From Luteococcus sp052116585 (GTDB taxonomy: Bacteria > Actinomycetota > Actinomycetes > Propionibacteriales > Propionibacteriaceae): 64,000 bases of DNA. The DNA is taken from positions 1 to 64,000 of the forward strand of contig NZ_JBQKKT010000004.1 of the NCBI RefSeq assembly GCF_052116585.1. Reading direction: 5' to 3'. Of the stretch, positions 1 to 8,032 are shown piece after piece. How positions within the stretch are numbered: the stretch's first letter is position 1; every line of letters starts with the position of its first letter. Position numbers and translations under genes: made by a program. Under the pieces are notes generated by a model, which did not search any database, was not told the origin of the DNA, and saw only the letters and a program-made list of their open reading frames with translations.

Positions 1-149
1 ACGCCGACAAAACGCATGAACGCCACGAAGGCAAACACCCTACGAGTCAGACGACTGGTGATCAGGATCCAACCACCGCGACACATCGCGGTGCCACCAC
101 CCTGACACTGAGATCACCCTAGACTGCCCGGGCGCATCCCCCAGGTGGA

Positions 150-216
150 CCGCCCCACGCCTCGTGCCAGTGGTTGGCCACCCCACGCCTCGTGTCACTG
201 GTGGGCCGCCCCACGC
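150..216. repeat. 28-bp imperfect tandem repeat, about 2.4 copies
   Basis: Units at 150-177 and 178-205 share the core CCCCACGCCTCGTG and differ at a few positions. A third, partial copy follows at 206-216. The function is unknown. The array lies just before the 55-bp direct repeats in the same non-coding region. Confidence 0.6.
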
Positions 217-227
217 GACTGTGCACA

Positions 228-413
228 TCCAAACCCCACGGGCACGCACTGCATCACGTGCCCCACCAACTCCCACGTGCCCCGTGACACCCGCACCGGC
301 GCCAGCACACAGCCCGCACCGGCGCCAGCACCGCCTGCACCGGATGCCACTACGCACGTCCAAACCCCACGGGCACGCACTGCATCACGTGCCCCACCAA
401 CTCCCACGTGCCC
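228..413. repeat. Pair of identical 55-bp direct repeats (228-282 and 359-413)
   Basis: The two 55-bp copies are identical base for base, with 131 bp between their starts. Each begins TCCAAACCCCACGGG and contains two CACGTG hexamers. The spacer carries two copies of a 19-bp repeat beginning CCCGCACCGGCGCC. No coding frame is kept across the copies. This could be a recombination remnant or a dispersed intergenic repeat family; the window cannot tell which. Confidence 0.75.
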
Positions 414-571
414 AGTAGTAGCCATCAGGAGTGGTGCCCCCAAGACGTGCGGTGGACATCACGTGTGGCAGACCGCGCGTCGTCAGGCGGACCACGCCAC
501 GAGACGGGTCCACCATTGACAGCGCGACCGGGCCACGAGCTCCACCCAGAGGCGGCCCTGATCCGGACGGA

Positions 572-1564
572 TCAGAAGATGATCGGATCGATCGCAATGG
601 CCAGGAAGACCAGGGCCAAGTAGCTGTTCGACCAGTGGAACAGACGCATCGCCTTCAACTCGGCATCGCGCTTGCCGGCCTTCGCGCGCTGGAGCAGCTG
701 CCACGCCTCCCAGAGGAAGACCGCCCCGGCGATGACTGCCACGGCAGGGTAGATCCAGCCCGTGTTCGCCACCGGCCAGACCAGCAGCGTGGTGAGGACC
801 GTCAGCACCGAGTAGAAGAGGATGCGTCGGCACACACCGACGGCGTCCATCACGACCGGGAGCATCGGCACATTCGCGGCGGCGTAGTCCTCGCGGTAGC
901 GGAAGGCCAGCGCCCACGTGTGCGGCGGGGTCCAGAAGAAGACCACCAGGAAGAGCAGGATGGGGGCCCAGCTGACGCTGCCGGTGATCGCCGTCCAGCC
1001 GATCAGGGGCGGGAAGCAACCTGCGATGCCGCCCCAGACGATGTTCTGGCTGGTGCGACGCTTCAGCCACATCGTGTAGACGAAGACATAGAAGGCATTC
1101 GCCCCCAGCGCCAGGAAGGCCGAGAGCCAATTGGCTCCGAATCCCAGCACCAGCGTCGAGATGATCGCCAGGGTGATCGCAAAGACATAAGCATTGCGCG
1201 TGGAGACACGGTGACGCGGCATCGGGCGACGGCGTGTGCGACGCATCACCTCGTCGATGTCGGCGTCGAGGATGCAGTTGAAGGCATTGGCGCTGCCCGC
1301 GCTGAGCATGCCGCCCACCATGGTCCACAGGGCCACCCACAGCGGAGGTACTCCCCCGGCGGCCAGGAACATCACGGGCAGGGTGGTGGTCAACAACAGC
1401 TCGATGATGCGGGGCTTGGTGAGGGCGACGTAGGCCTTGACCTTGTCCCCGAGAGTCGCCTTGTCCGTACCACCCGCGTGGGTGGTCGCCGCGTCCAGCG
1501 GCTCGCCACCGGAAGCCCCGCGGGCGGACCCGTCGGCGTGCTCGGTGGTGTGCTGCGTGGTCAC
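572..1564 (-). CDS. ctaB: Protoheme IX farnesyltransferase (heme O synthase)
   Basis: CtaB is a membrane prenyltransferase of the UbiA family that adds a farnesyl group to heme B to make heme O for terminal oxidases. The 330-residue product shows the family signature NCILDADID, matching the NxxxDxxxD metal-diphosphate site, and the second conserved loop KRRTSQNIVWGG, amid about eight to nine hydrophobic helices. I chose the GTG at 1564 because AAGGGAGA precedes it by 5 nt; an upstream ATG in the same frame lacks such a site and adds unrelated sequence. It is divergent from tal. In many actinobacteria a transketolase gene lies between ctaB and tal, but it is absent here. Confidence 0.95.
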   Translation of the reverse strand: MTTQHTTEHADGSARGASGGEPLDAATTHAGGTDKATLGDKVKAYVALTKPRIIELLLTTTLPVMFLAAGGVPPLWVALWTMVGGMLSAGSANAFNCILDADIDEVMRRTRRRPMPRHRVSTRNAYVFAITLAIISTLVLGFGANWLSAFLALGANAFYVFVYTMWLKRRTSQNIVWGGIAGCFPPLIGWTAITGSVSWAPILLFLVVFFWTPPHTWALAFRYREDYAAANVPMLPVVMDAVGVCRRILFYSVLTVLTTLLVWPVANTGWIYPAVAVIAGAVFLWEAWQLLQRAKAGKRDAELKAMRLFHWSNSYLALVFLAIAIDPIIF

Positions 1565-1724
1565 GTGGCTCTCCCTTCCCAGGGCGCGGCGTCGGCCATG
1601 CTGCCCCCGGCCCCGCACCGTGCGCGGGGCAACTCCGGCCAATTCTACGTCTTGTTGCAGAGAAAACCGATTCCGTGCCGAGCGGTGCAACACCTCGTCA
1701 TGGCAACTGTCGGCAGCTGCTACC

Positions 1725-1749
1725 GGCCCTGTACAGGCCCAACTAGTGT
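1725..1749 (+). promoter_or_regulatory. Candidate tal promoter with a 10-bp palindrome upstream
   Basis: The hexamer TAGTGT (1744-1749) fits the actinobacterial TANNNT -10 pattern and lies about 40 bp before the tal start. Just upstream is the perfect palindrome CCTGTACAGG (1728-1737) with flanking GG/CC, which could be an operator. No convincing -35 was found. Confidence 0.3.
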
Positions 1750-1789
1750 TCAAGACGTACCACCCACCACATCTTCAGCAGGAGGAACC

Positions 1790-2905
1790 GTGAACGAGCG
1801 ACTCAAGGCCCTCTCCGACGCAGGGGTCTCGATCTGGCTGGACGACCTTTCACGCAACCGCCTGACGAGCGGCAACCTCGCCCAGCTGGTTGCCGAGAAG
1901 TCCGTCACCGGCGTCACCACCAATCCGACCATCTTCGCCGCGGCCCTCAGCAATGGCGAGGCCTATGCCGAACAGCTCGCCTCCCTCGTGGCGGCCAATC
2001 CCGAACTCAGCGTCGACGAGGCCATCCGCGAACTCACCACCAGCGACGTGCGCGACGCGTGTGAACTGTTCGCAGACCTGAACGAGCAGACCGACGGCGT
2101 CGATGGCCGGGTCTCCATCGAGGTGGAGCCGGGACTGGCCATGGACACCGACGGCACCGTGGCCCAGGCCAAGGAGTTGTTCGAGAAGGTCGACCGATCG
2201 AATGTCCTGATCAAGATCCCCGCCACCCGTCCCGGTCTGGAGGCCATCCGCAAGACCATCGCCGCCGGCATCAGCGTCAATGTCACCCTGATCTTCTCCA
2301 TCGAGCGGTACCGCGAGGTCATGGAGGCATGGCTCTCGGGCCTTGAGGACGCGCTGGAGGCTGGTCTGGACATCGACGAGATCCACAGCGTTGCCAGCTT
2401 CTTCGTCTCGCGGGTGGACTCCGAGGTGGACAAGCGCCTCATGGAGATCGGCACCGACGAGGCGCTGGCCCTGAAGGGACAGGCCGCCATCGCCAATGCC
2501 CGCATCGCCTACGCCGCGTGGCTGGAGGTGATGACCTCCGAACGCTGGGGTGTCCTCAAGTCGCGCGGTGCCCACCCGCAGCGCCCACTGTGGGCCTCCA
2601 CCGGAGTCAAGGATCGCTCCTACGACGACACCATGTACGTCACCCAGCTGGTGGCCGATGGCTGTGTGAACACCATGCCCGAAAAGACGATGGATGCCGT
2701 CGCCGACCACGGTGAGGTCACCGGCGACACCATCACCGACAACATCGACCAGGCCATCGACGTCATGGGCAAGCTCGCGCAGGTGGGCATCGACATGGAC
2801 GACGTCGTCGCCAAGCTGGAGGACGAGGGCGTCTCGAAGTTCATCACTTCGTGGGACGAGCTCGTCGGTGACGTAAGTTCTGCTGTGGAAGCCGCCAAGG
2901 CCTGA
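1790..2905 (+). CDS. tal: Transaldolase
   Basis: Transaldolase moves a dihydroxyacetone unit between sugar phosphates in the non-oxidative pentose phosphate pathway. The 371-residue product has the usual length of the actinobacterial type, with TTNPTIF near residues 43-49 and the Schiff-base lysine in VLIKIPAT at about K142. I chose the GTG at 1790 because AGGAGG lies 4 nt upstream; the frame stays open far to the left but that part carries no family sequence. It is the first gene of a tal-zwf-opcA-pgl unit. A hairpin follows the stop codon. Confidence 0.96.
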   Translation: MNERLKALSDAGVSIWLDDLSRNRLTSGNLAQLVAEKSVTGVTTNPTIFAAALSNGEAYAEQLASLVAANPELSVDEAIRELTTSDVRDACELFADLNEQTDGVDGRVSIEVEPGLAMDTDGTVAQAKELFEKVDRSNVLIKIPATRPGLEAIRKTIAAGISVNVTLIFSIERYREVMEAWLSGLEDALEAGLDIDEIHSVASFFVSRVDSEVDKRLMEIGTDEALALKGQAAIANARIAYAAWLEVMTSERWGVLKSRGAHPQRPLWASTGVKDRSYDDTMYVTQLVADGCVNTMPEKTMDAVADHGEVTGDTITDNIDQAIDVMGKLAQVGIDMDDVVAKLEDEGVSKFITSWDELVGDVSSAVEAAKA

Positions 2906-2922
2906 CCACAGGTAGTCTCTTG

Positions 2923-2958
2923 GAGGCCCGCGCCCGGTGCTGACCGGTCGCGGGCCTC
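2923..2958 (+). terminator. Hairpin between tal and zwf (attenuator or weak terminator)
   Basis: The arms are 16 bp with one mismatch around a GCTG loop, beginning GAGGCCCGCG. There is no T-run after it. It lies between two genes that probably share a transcript, so partial termination or mRNA processing is as likely as full termination. Confidence 0.4.
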
Positions 2959-3008
2959 GCCCGTCCTCGGTGCCTCTTGCCGTCCGCCCCCGTCCCACAG
3001 GAGCCCCA

Positions 3009-4541
3009 GTGAGCGAAGACGAACGCGTCAATCCGCTACGCGATCCCCTTGACCGCCGACTCCCCAGGATCGCGGGCCCGTGCGCCCTGGTGATCTTCGG
3101 GGTCACCGGCGACCTGGCCGGCAAGAAGTTGTTGCCCGCTGTCTATGACCTGGCCAATCGCGGCCTGTTGCCCCCGGGCTTCGCCCTGGTGGGCTATGCC
3201 CGTCGTGACTGGGACGAGGACGCCTTCGCCCAGGTGGTGCTGGAGGCCGTCAAGGCTCACGCACGCACGCCCTTCAAGGAGGAGGTCTGGGAGCAGCTGC
3301 GTCAGGGCATCCGCTTCGTCCAGGGCAACTTCACCGACGACCAGGGTTTCGCCGACCTCAAGGTGACCCTGCGCGACCTCGAGGAGAGCCAGGGCACTGC
3401 GGGCAACAATGCCTTCTACCTGTCGATCCCACCGGCCAGCTTCGACCGGGTCGTCGGCCAACTCCGCAAGCACGGTCTGGCCAAGCAGGACGGTGGCCGG
3501 TGGAGCCGGGTCATCATCGAGAAGCCCTTCGGACACGATCTGGACAGCGCCCGGGAGCTGAACCGGGTGGTGGGCAGCGTCTTCCCCAGCGAGTCGGTCT
3601 TCCGCATCGACCACTACCTGGGCAAGGAGACGGTGCAGAACATGCTGGCGCTGCGCTTTGCCAACCAGATGTTCGAGCCGATCTGGAACAACAACTACGT
3701 GAGCCACGTGCAGATCACCATGGCAGAGGACATCGGCATCGGTGGCCGGGCTGGTTACTACGACGGCATCGGCGCGGCCCGGGATGTTATCCAGAACCAC
3801 CTCCTGCAGCTGATGGCCCTGACCGCGATGGAGGAGCCGAACAACTTCGAGGCCGAGGAATTGCGGGCAGAGAAGCGCAAGGTGCTGGCTGCTGCCTCCA
3901 CTCCGGCCGATCTGGCCGCTCACACGGCCCGGGGCCAGTATCTGGGTGGCTGGCAGGGAGGCGAGAAGGTGCGCGGCTACCTGGAGGAGGACGGGATCGA
4001 GCCGTCCTCCACCACGGAGACCTATGCAGCCATTCGCGTCGACGTGGACAACCGGCGCTGGGCCGGCGTCCCCTTCTACCTGCGCACGGCCAAGCGGATG
4101 CCCCGACGGGTGACCGAGATCGCCCTGAACTTCAAGCGAGCTCCGCACCTGCCCTTCGCCGCCACCGACACCACCGAGATGGGCACGAATGCCTTGGTGA
4201 TGCGCATCCAGCCCGATGAGGGCGTCACCATGCGGTTCGGCGCGAAGGTGCCGGGCAGCGCCATGGAGATCCGCGAGGTCAGCATGGATTTCGGCTACGG
4301 CGGCGCCTTCACCGAGTCCAGCCCCGAGGCCTACGAGCGTCTCATCCTCGACGTGCTGCTGGGCGATCCGCCGCTCTTCCCGCAGCACGAGGAAGTGGAG
4401 CTGGGCTGGCGGATCCTGGACCCGGTCCTGGACTTCTGGGCCGAGAACGGCACGCCGGAAGGCTATGCCGCGGGCACCTGGGGCCCCTCCAGCGCCGACG
4501 AGATGCTGGCGCGTGACGGCTTCCACTGGCGACGTCCCTGA
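3009..4541 (+). CDS. zwf: Glucose-6-phosphate 1-dehydrogenase
   Basis: Zwf oxidises glucose 6-phosphate to 6-phosphogluconolactone and makes NADPH, the first step of the oxidative pentose phosphate pathway. The 510-residue product has the dinucleotide-binding motif GVTGDLAGKK (31-40), EKPFG (171-175) and the active-site signature RIDHYLGKE (199-207). The GTG at 3009 is chosen because AGGAG lies 5 nt upstream; an earlier ATG at 2937 has no such site. It stands 11 bp before opcA, whose product is required for G6PDH activity or assembly in several actinobacteria and cyanobacteria. Confidence 0.97.
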   Translation: MSEDERVNPLRDPLDRRLPRIAGPCALVIFGVTGDLAGKKLLPAVYDLANRGLLPPGFALVGYARRDWDEDAFAQVVLEAVKAHARTPFKEEVWEQLRQGIRFVQGNFTDDQGFADLKVTLRDLEESQGTAGNNAFYLSIPPASFDRVVGQLRKHGLAKQDGGRWSRVIIEKPFGHDLDSARELNRVVGSVFPSESVFRIDHYLGKETVQNMLALRFANQMFEPIWNNNYVSHVQITMAEDIGIGGRAGYYDGIGAARDVIQNHLLQLMALTAMEEPNNFEAEELRAEKRKVLAAASTPADLAAHTARGQYLGGWQGGEKVRGYLEEDGIEPSSTTETYAAIRVDVDNRRWAGVPFYLRTAKRMPRRVTEIALNFKRAPHLPFAATDTTEMGTNALVMRIQPDEGVTMRFGAKVPGSAMEIREVSMDFGYGGAFTESSPEAYERLILDVLLGDPPLFPQHEEVELGWRILDPVLDFWAENGTPEGYAAGTWGPSSADEMLARDGFHWRRP

Positions 4542-4552
4542 AAGGCAGCACG

Positions 4553-5545
4553 ATGATCATCGAACTCAGCCAGACCTCCACGTCCCGGATCTCGCGCGCC
4601 CTGCAGAAGGCGCACCAGAAGACCGGCAACACCGCCCTGGCCTTCACGCTCGTGGTGGTGACCCAGGAGAAGCACTACAAGAAGGTGCTGCAGGCCTGCC
4701 TGCAGGCCGGCGGCGAGCATCCCTCTCGCATCCTCGTCGTCGTGCACGGCAATGGCGACGAGTCCCGTCTGGACGCAGAGATCCGCACCGGGGAAGGGAT
4801 CCCTGGCGACATCGTGACCCTGCGCATGCACGGTGAGCTCGCCGAGCACAGCGGATCGGTGGTGCTGCCCCTACTGCTGCCCGATTCCAAGGTGGTTGTC
4901 TGGTGGCCCAATGAATCGCCGGAGCACCCCTCCGATGACCAGGTGGGTGCGCTGGCCAACCGTCGGATCACCGATGCCGCCGGTGCACGCAATCCTGTCG
5001 AGGCCGTCAGCGTGCGCGCGCGCTACCACTCCCCCGGCGACACGGACCTGACCTGGACCCGCCTGACGCCCTGGCGCGCGCTCTTGGCTGCCGCAGTGGA
5101 CCAGTACCCCGGCCGTGTGCGCAGCGCCACCGTGGAGGCGGCCCGTGACAATGCGCCGGCCGAGCTGATGGCCGCCTGGCTCCAGGCGCGCCTCGACGTC
5201 CCGGTGGAACGCAAGTACACCAAGGGGCCGGGAATCACGGGTGTCCGCCTCACCACCGCGGCCGGCGACATCGCCATCCTGCGCCCCAGCAATGCCAATA
5301 CCGCCAGCTACCTGGTGCCCGGCCAGCCAGAACGCCAGGTGGCACTCAAGCGTCGCGACATCAATGACCTGATCACCGAGGAATTGCGCCGGATGGATTC
5401 CGACGCGGTCTTCGAACAGGCCACCCAGATGCTGCTGACGCGCAACAGCAAGAGTTCCGTGGACGAGGCCAAGGAGACGAAGAAGGCGAAGAAGGACACG
5501 TCTGGCCCTCGTCAAGAGCAAGATGCTGCCCAGGAGGAGAGCTGA
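4553..5545 (+). CDS. opcA: Glucose-6-phosphate dehydrogenase assembly protein OpcA
   Basis: OpcA is a non-catalytic partner of glucose-6-phosphate dehydrogenase. The 330-residue product begins MIIELSQTSTSRIS and contains the conserved stretch LLLPDSKVVVWWP, both typical of the family. The last 40 residues are Lys/Glu/Gln-rich and look disordered. AAAGG lies 8 nt before the ATG. The gene sits between zwf and pgl, and its TGA overlaps the ATG of pgl by one base, so the two are probably translationally coupled. Confidence 0.95.
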   Translation: MIIELSQTSTSRISRALQKAHQKTGNTALAFTLVVVTQEKHYKKVLQACLQAGGEHPSRILVVVHGNGDESRLDAEIRTGEGIPGDIVTLRMHGELAEHSGSVVLPLLLPDSKVVVWWPNESPEHPSDDQVGALANRRITDAAGARNPVEAVSVRARYHSPGDTDLTWTRLTPWRALLAAAVDQYPGRVRSATVEAARDNAPAELMAAWLQARLDVPVERKYTKGPGITGVRLTTAAGDIAILRPSNANTASYLVPGQPERQVALKRRDINDLITEELRRMDSDAVFEQATQMLLTRNSKSSVDEAKETKKAKKDTSGPRQEQDAAQEES

Positions 5546-6276
5546 TGAGCCAACCACGCGTCCTGCGTCATGAGGACACCGATGATCTGGTGGCCCAGGC
5601 CGCCAGCCATCTGCTGCACACCCTGCTCCAGCTGCAGGAGACTCAGGAGACGGTGCACCTGTGCCTGACGGGAGGTCGCACGGCCAACCGCATCTACGAA
5701 CGTTTCGCCGAGCTGGTGCCGGATTCGGGACTGCGCCCCGAGGCGCTGCACCTGTGGTGGAGTGATGACTGCTTCGTCTCCACCACCGATCCCGACCGCA
5801 ATGCCCTGCAGGCGCTGTCCATCCTGGCTCGGACGCTGCACCTGTCCAGCGCCCAGACCCACCCGATGCCGGCCAGCGACGGCAAGGCCGATCCGGGCGA
5901 GGCGGCCTATGCCTACGCCCATGACTTGGGAGAGACCACCTTCGACGTGTGTCTGCTGGGCCTGGGAGCGGACGGCCATGTGGCCTCCATCTTCCCCGGG
6001 CATCCCTCGCACGAACAGGGCAGCTCCCTGGCGATCGGTGTCACCGACTCCCCCAAGCCACCGGCCGAGCGGATCAGCCTGACGTTGAGGGCGATCAACC
6101 GATCGCAACGGGTCTGGGTCCTGGTCACGGGCCAGGACAAGGCAGCAGCGGTGGCACGCGCGCTGCAGGGCGACCAGTTGCTGCCCGCGACCCAGGTTCG
6201 TGGGGAGTTGGAGACGCTGTGGTTCGTCGACGAGTCCGCCGCAGAGGACCTGCCCTTCTACCGCTGCGGATTGTGA
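5545..6276 (+). CDS. pgl: 6-phosphogluconolactonase
   Basis: Pgl hydrolyses 6-phosphogluconolactone to 6-phosphogluconate, the second oxidative pentose phosphate step. The 243-residue product has LTGGRT (41-46) and the family signature GLGADGHVASIFPGHP (139-154). The ATG overlaps the opcA stop as TGATG and has AGGAGGAG upstream inside opcA. It is the last gene of the unit, and a strong hairpin follows about 58 bp after the stop. Confidence 0.96.
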   Translation: MSQPRVLRHEDTDDLVAQAASHLLHTLLQLQETQETVHLCLTGGRTANRIYERFAELVPDSGLRPEALHLWWSDDCFVSTTDPDRNALQALSILARTLHLSSAQTHPMPASDGKADPGEAAYAYAHDLGETTFDVCLLGLGADGHVASIFPGHPSHEQGSSLAIGVTDSPKPPAERISLTLRAINRSQRVWVLVTGQDKAAAVARALQGDQLLPATQVRGELETLWFVDESAAEDLPFYRCGL

Positions 6277-6333
6277 GCTTGCGCCCCCGGCAATCGCGCC
6301 GGTTCCCGGGGGCGCGCGAGGACACGGCAACGC

Positions 6334-6367
6334 AAGGGGCCCGGACGCCAACGCGTCCGGGCCCCTT
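6334..6367. terminator. Perfect 15-bp hairpin between convergent pgl and rbpA
   Basis: The arm AAGGGGCCCGGACGC pairs perfectly with 6353-6367 around the loop CAAC, followed by TTCTC on the plus strand. It lies between pgl (plus) and rbpA (minus), so it can serve both directions. Confidence 0.85.
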
Positions 6368-6408
6368 CTCCGTGCCCGCCCGGATTGCGCCGGGTCATGG
6401 GTTCACGG

Positions 6409-6765
6409 TCAGTAGATGATGTCACCGCGCTCGCGGCGATCACGCAGGATCTGCAGGGCCTCCGCCAGGATTGCTTGGGCCTCCTCGTCGGTGCGGCGTT
6501 CCTTCACATAGGCCAGGTGGGTCTTGTACGGCAGGATCTTCGGCGGCGGCGGCGGATTCTCCGCATCCGTGTTGGCCGGCAGCCCACACCGCGGACAGTC
6601 CCAGCTCTCCGGAATCGCTGCCTCAGCCGCGAAGGCCGGTCGGGTCTCGTGTCCGTTCGAGCAGAAGTACGAGACGTAGAGGCGCGGAGCCGCATCGCCG
6701 CGTTCCGCCTCCCCCATGGGTCCTGCTCCTACGCGGCTCCCCCGGATGGCGCTGCCACCTGCCAC
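6409..6765 (-). CDS. rbpA: RNA polymerase-binding protein RbpA
   Basis: RbpA binds RNA polymerase and the group 1/2 sigma factor and stabilises open complexes at actinobacterial promoters. The 118-residue product has a zinc-binding core with CSNGH (C35, H39) and WDCPRCG (C57, C60), a proline linker (71-75) and the C-terminal sigma-interacting helix ending RRERGDIIY. The GTG at 6765 is set by AGGAGAA about 5 nt upstream; a later internal ATG would cut the N-terminal tail. It lies 80 bp after secG, with a weak hairpin (6822-6836) between them, and probably has its own promoter. Confidence 0.95.
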   Translation of the reverse strand: MAGGSAIRGSRVGAGPMGEAERGDAAPRLYVSYFCSNGHETRPAFAAEAAIPESWDCPRCGLPANTDAENPPPPPKILPYKTHLAYVKERRTDEEAQAILAEALQILRDRRERGDIIY

Positions 6766-6845
6766 AGTTGTTCTCCTATTTCCACAAGTGATTGACCACC
6801 GACGCAGTGCTCGCCGGTGCAGCGTCGTCGCGACGCCCTGCGACC

Positions 6846-7106
6846 TCAGCTGTAGCGGTAGAGCGCCAGGAGGCCGATGATCGTGGTGAACCAGAGCAGA
6901 CCGACGATCACCGTCAGCCGATCAAGATTGCGCTCAGCCACGGACGTGCCGCCCATGGAGGTGGACATTCCACCACCGAACAGGTCGGACATGCCTCCGC
7001 CGCGCCCCTTGTGGAGCAGGATGAAGAGGGCCAGGATCAAACTCAGCACGACCAGCACGATCGACAGAGTCATGATGGGCCAGGTCATCAGCGGTACCAG
7101 AATCAC
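6846..7106 (-). CDS. secG: Preprotein translocase subunit SecG
   Basis: SecG is the small accessory subunit of the SecYEG channel. The 86-residue product has two membrane segments (about 12-32 and 66-84) joined by the conserved cytoplasmic loop KGRGGGMSDLFGG. None of the possible starts (GTG 7106, ATG 7088, ATG 7073) has a Shine-Dalgarno sequence. I chose the GTG at 7106 because TACGCT lies exactly 7 nt before it, as expected for a leaderless mRNA. It follows tpiA, as in many actinobacteria. Confidence 0.88.
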   Translation of the reverse strand: MILVPLMTWPIMTLSIVLVVLSLILALFILLHKGRGGGMSDLFGGGMSTSMGGTSVAERNLDRLTVIVGLLWFTTIIGLLALYRYS

Positions 7107-7113
7107 GTGGGCA

Positions 7114-7119
7114 AGCGTA
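7114..7119 (-). promoter_or_regulatory. Leaderless -10 element of secG (TACGCT)
   Basis: TACGCT on the minus strand stands 7 nt before the GTG at 7106, so transcription would start at or near the start codon. It follows the TANNNT-N6-7-start pattern seen at eleven other genes in the window. Confidence 0.5.
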
Positions 7120-7182
7120 ACCCACGGTTCACTCTTTTCCACATTCCGACAAGCGGTAGCAGCGTGTCTCCACCGAGACGTG

Positions 7183-7217
7183 CGAACGGGGCGCCACCAG
7201 CGGTGACGCCCCGTTCG
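7183..7217 (-). terminator. 16-bp hairpin after tpiA
   Basis: In minus-strand RNA the arms pair over 16 bp with one G-U wobble around a 3-nt loop. The arm begins CGAACGGGGCG. It lies 20 bp after the tpiA stop. There is no T-run, as is common in high-GC actinobacteria. Its apex CACCAGCGGTGAC recurs in the hairpin after divIVA. Confidence 0.65.
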
Positions 7218-7237
7218 GAGCACGGCTCGTGCCTGGG

Positions 7238-8032
7238 TCAGGCAGAGACGGCAGGCAGCTCGTAGAAGCGCACGATTCCGGCGAACTCCTCCGGATCGAG
7301 GCTGGCGCCACCCACCAGCGCACCGTCAACGTCCGGCTTGGCCATCAGCTCGCCGACATTCTTGGCCTTGACCGAGCCGCCGTACTGGATGCGCACGGCC
7401 TCGGCGGTCGGGGCGTCGTAGAGCTTGCCGATCTCCTCGCGGATGGCGCCACAGACTTCCTGCGCATCCTCGGGGGTGGCCACCTCGCCGGTGCCGATGG
7501 CCCAGACGGGCTCGTAGGCGATGACCAGGTTGGCGACCTGGGCGGCGCTGATACCGTCGAGCGAACCCTTGACCTGGTCCAGCGTGTACTGCACCTGGTT
7601 GCCGGCCTTGCGCACGTCGAGGCCCTCACCGACGCAGATGATCGGCGTCATGCCGTGCTCGATGACCTTCTTGGCCTTGGTGTTGACGACCTGGTCGTCC
7701 TCACCGTGGTACTGGCGACGCTCGGAGTGGCCAACGACCACGTAGGAGCAGTTCAGCTTGGCCAGCATCGGCGCGGCGACCTCGCCGGTGTAGGCGCCCT
7801 TGTCGTACATCGACACGTCCTGCGCGCCGAAGGCGATCGGCAGGCGATCGCCCTCCACGAGGGTCTGGACGGTGCGGATGTCGGTGAAGGGGACCAGGAC
7901 GACGGCCTCGGACTTCGACTCGTCGTAGCCCTTGTCCTTGAGGGTCCAGGCCAGCTTCTGCACCAGGCCGGTGGCCTCGACGTGGTCGAGGTTCATCTTC
8001 CAGTTGCCGGCCATGATCGGCTTGCGTGCCAT
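7238..8032 (-). CDS. tpiA: Triose-phosphate isomerase
   Basis: TpiA interconverts dihydroxyacetone phosphate and glyceraldehyde 3-phosphate. The 264-residue product shows the catalytic lysine in NWKMN (K12), the histidine in GHSERR (H102) and the glutamate in AYEPVWAIGTG (E174), so it should be active. Its ATG overlaps the pgk stop as TGATG, which couples it to pgk. The hairpin at 7183-7217 follows. Confidence 0.97.
   Translation of the reverse strand: MARKPIMAGNWKMNLDHVEATGLVQKLAWTLKDKGYDESKSEAVVLVPFTDIRTVQTLVEGDRLPIAFGAQDVSMYDKGAYTGEVAAPMLAKLNCSYVVVGHSERRQYHGEDDQVVNTKAKKVIEHGMTPIICVGEGLDVRKAGNQVQYTLDQVKGSLDGISAAQVANLVIAYEPVWAIGTGEVATPEDAQEVCGAIREEIGKLYDAPTAEAVRIQYGGSVKAKNVGELMAKPDVDGALVGGASLDPEEFAGIVRFYELPAVSA

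Larger units (their letters stand above)
1..571. other. Non-coding, repeat-bearing region beyond the 3' end of ctaB
   Basis: No frame here has a recognisable protein, a ribosome binding site or a family motif, so I read it as non-coding. It holds a 55-bp direct repeat, 28-bp tandem units, a 19-bp direct repeat (290-308 and 313-331) and a small hairpin at 74-93 (7-bp arms, 6-nt loop) nested inside a 7-bp inverted repeat (57-63 with 112-118). It lies past the stop codon of ctaB and the left neighbour is outside the window. I found no tRNA and no transposase remnant. Confidence 0.6.

Noticed and set aside
228..413. The 55-bp repeats as attachment sites of an integrated element
   Set aside because: Only 76 bp lies between the copies and there is no integrase or tRNA next to them.
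145..519. Small Pro/Thr/His-rich open frames in the left end region
   Set aside because: They span the direct repeats, have no ribosome site and resemble random translation of GC-rich repeats.
431..1789. The tal frame stays open for over 1.3 kb upstream
   Set aside because: The extra part runs opposite ctaB and has no transaldolase sequence; AGGAGG sits just before the GTG at 1790.
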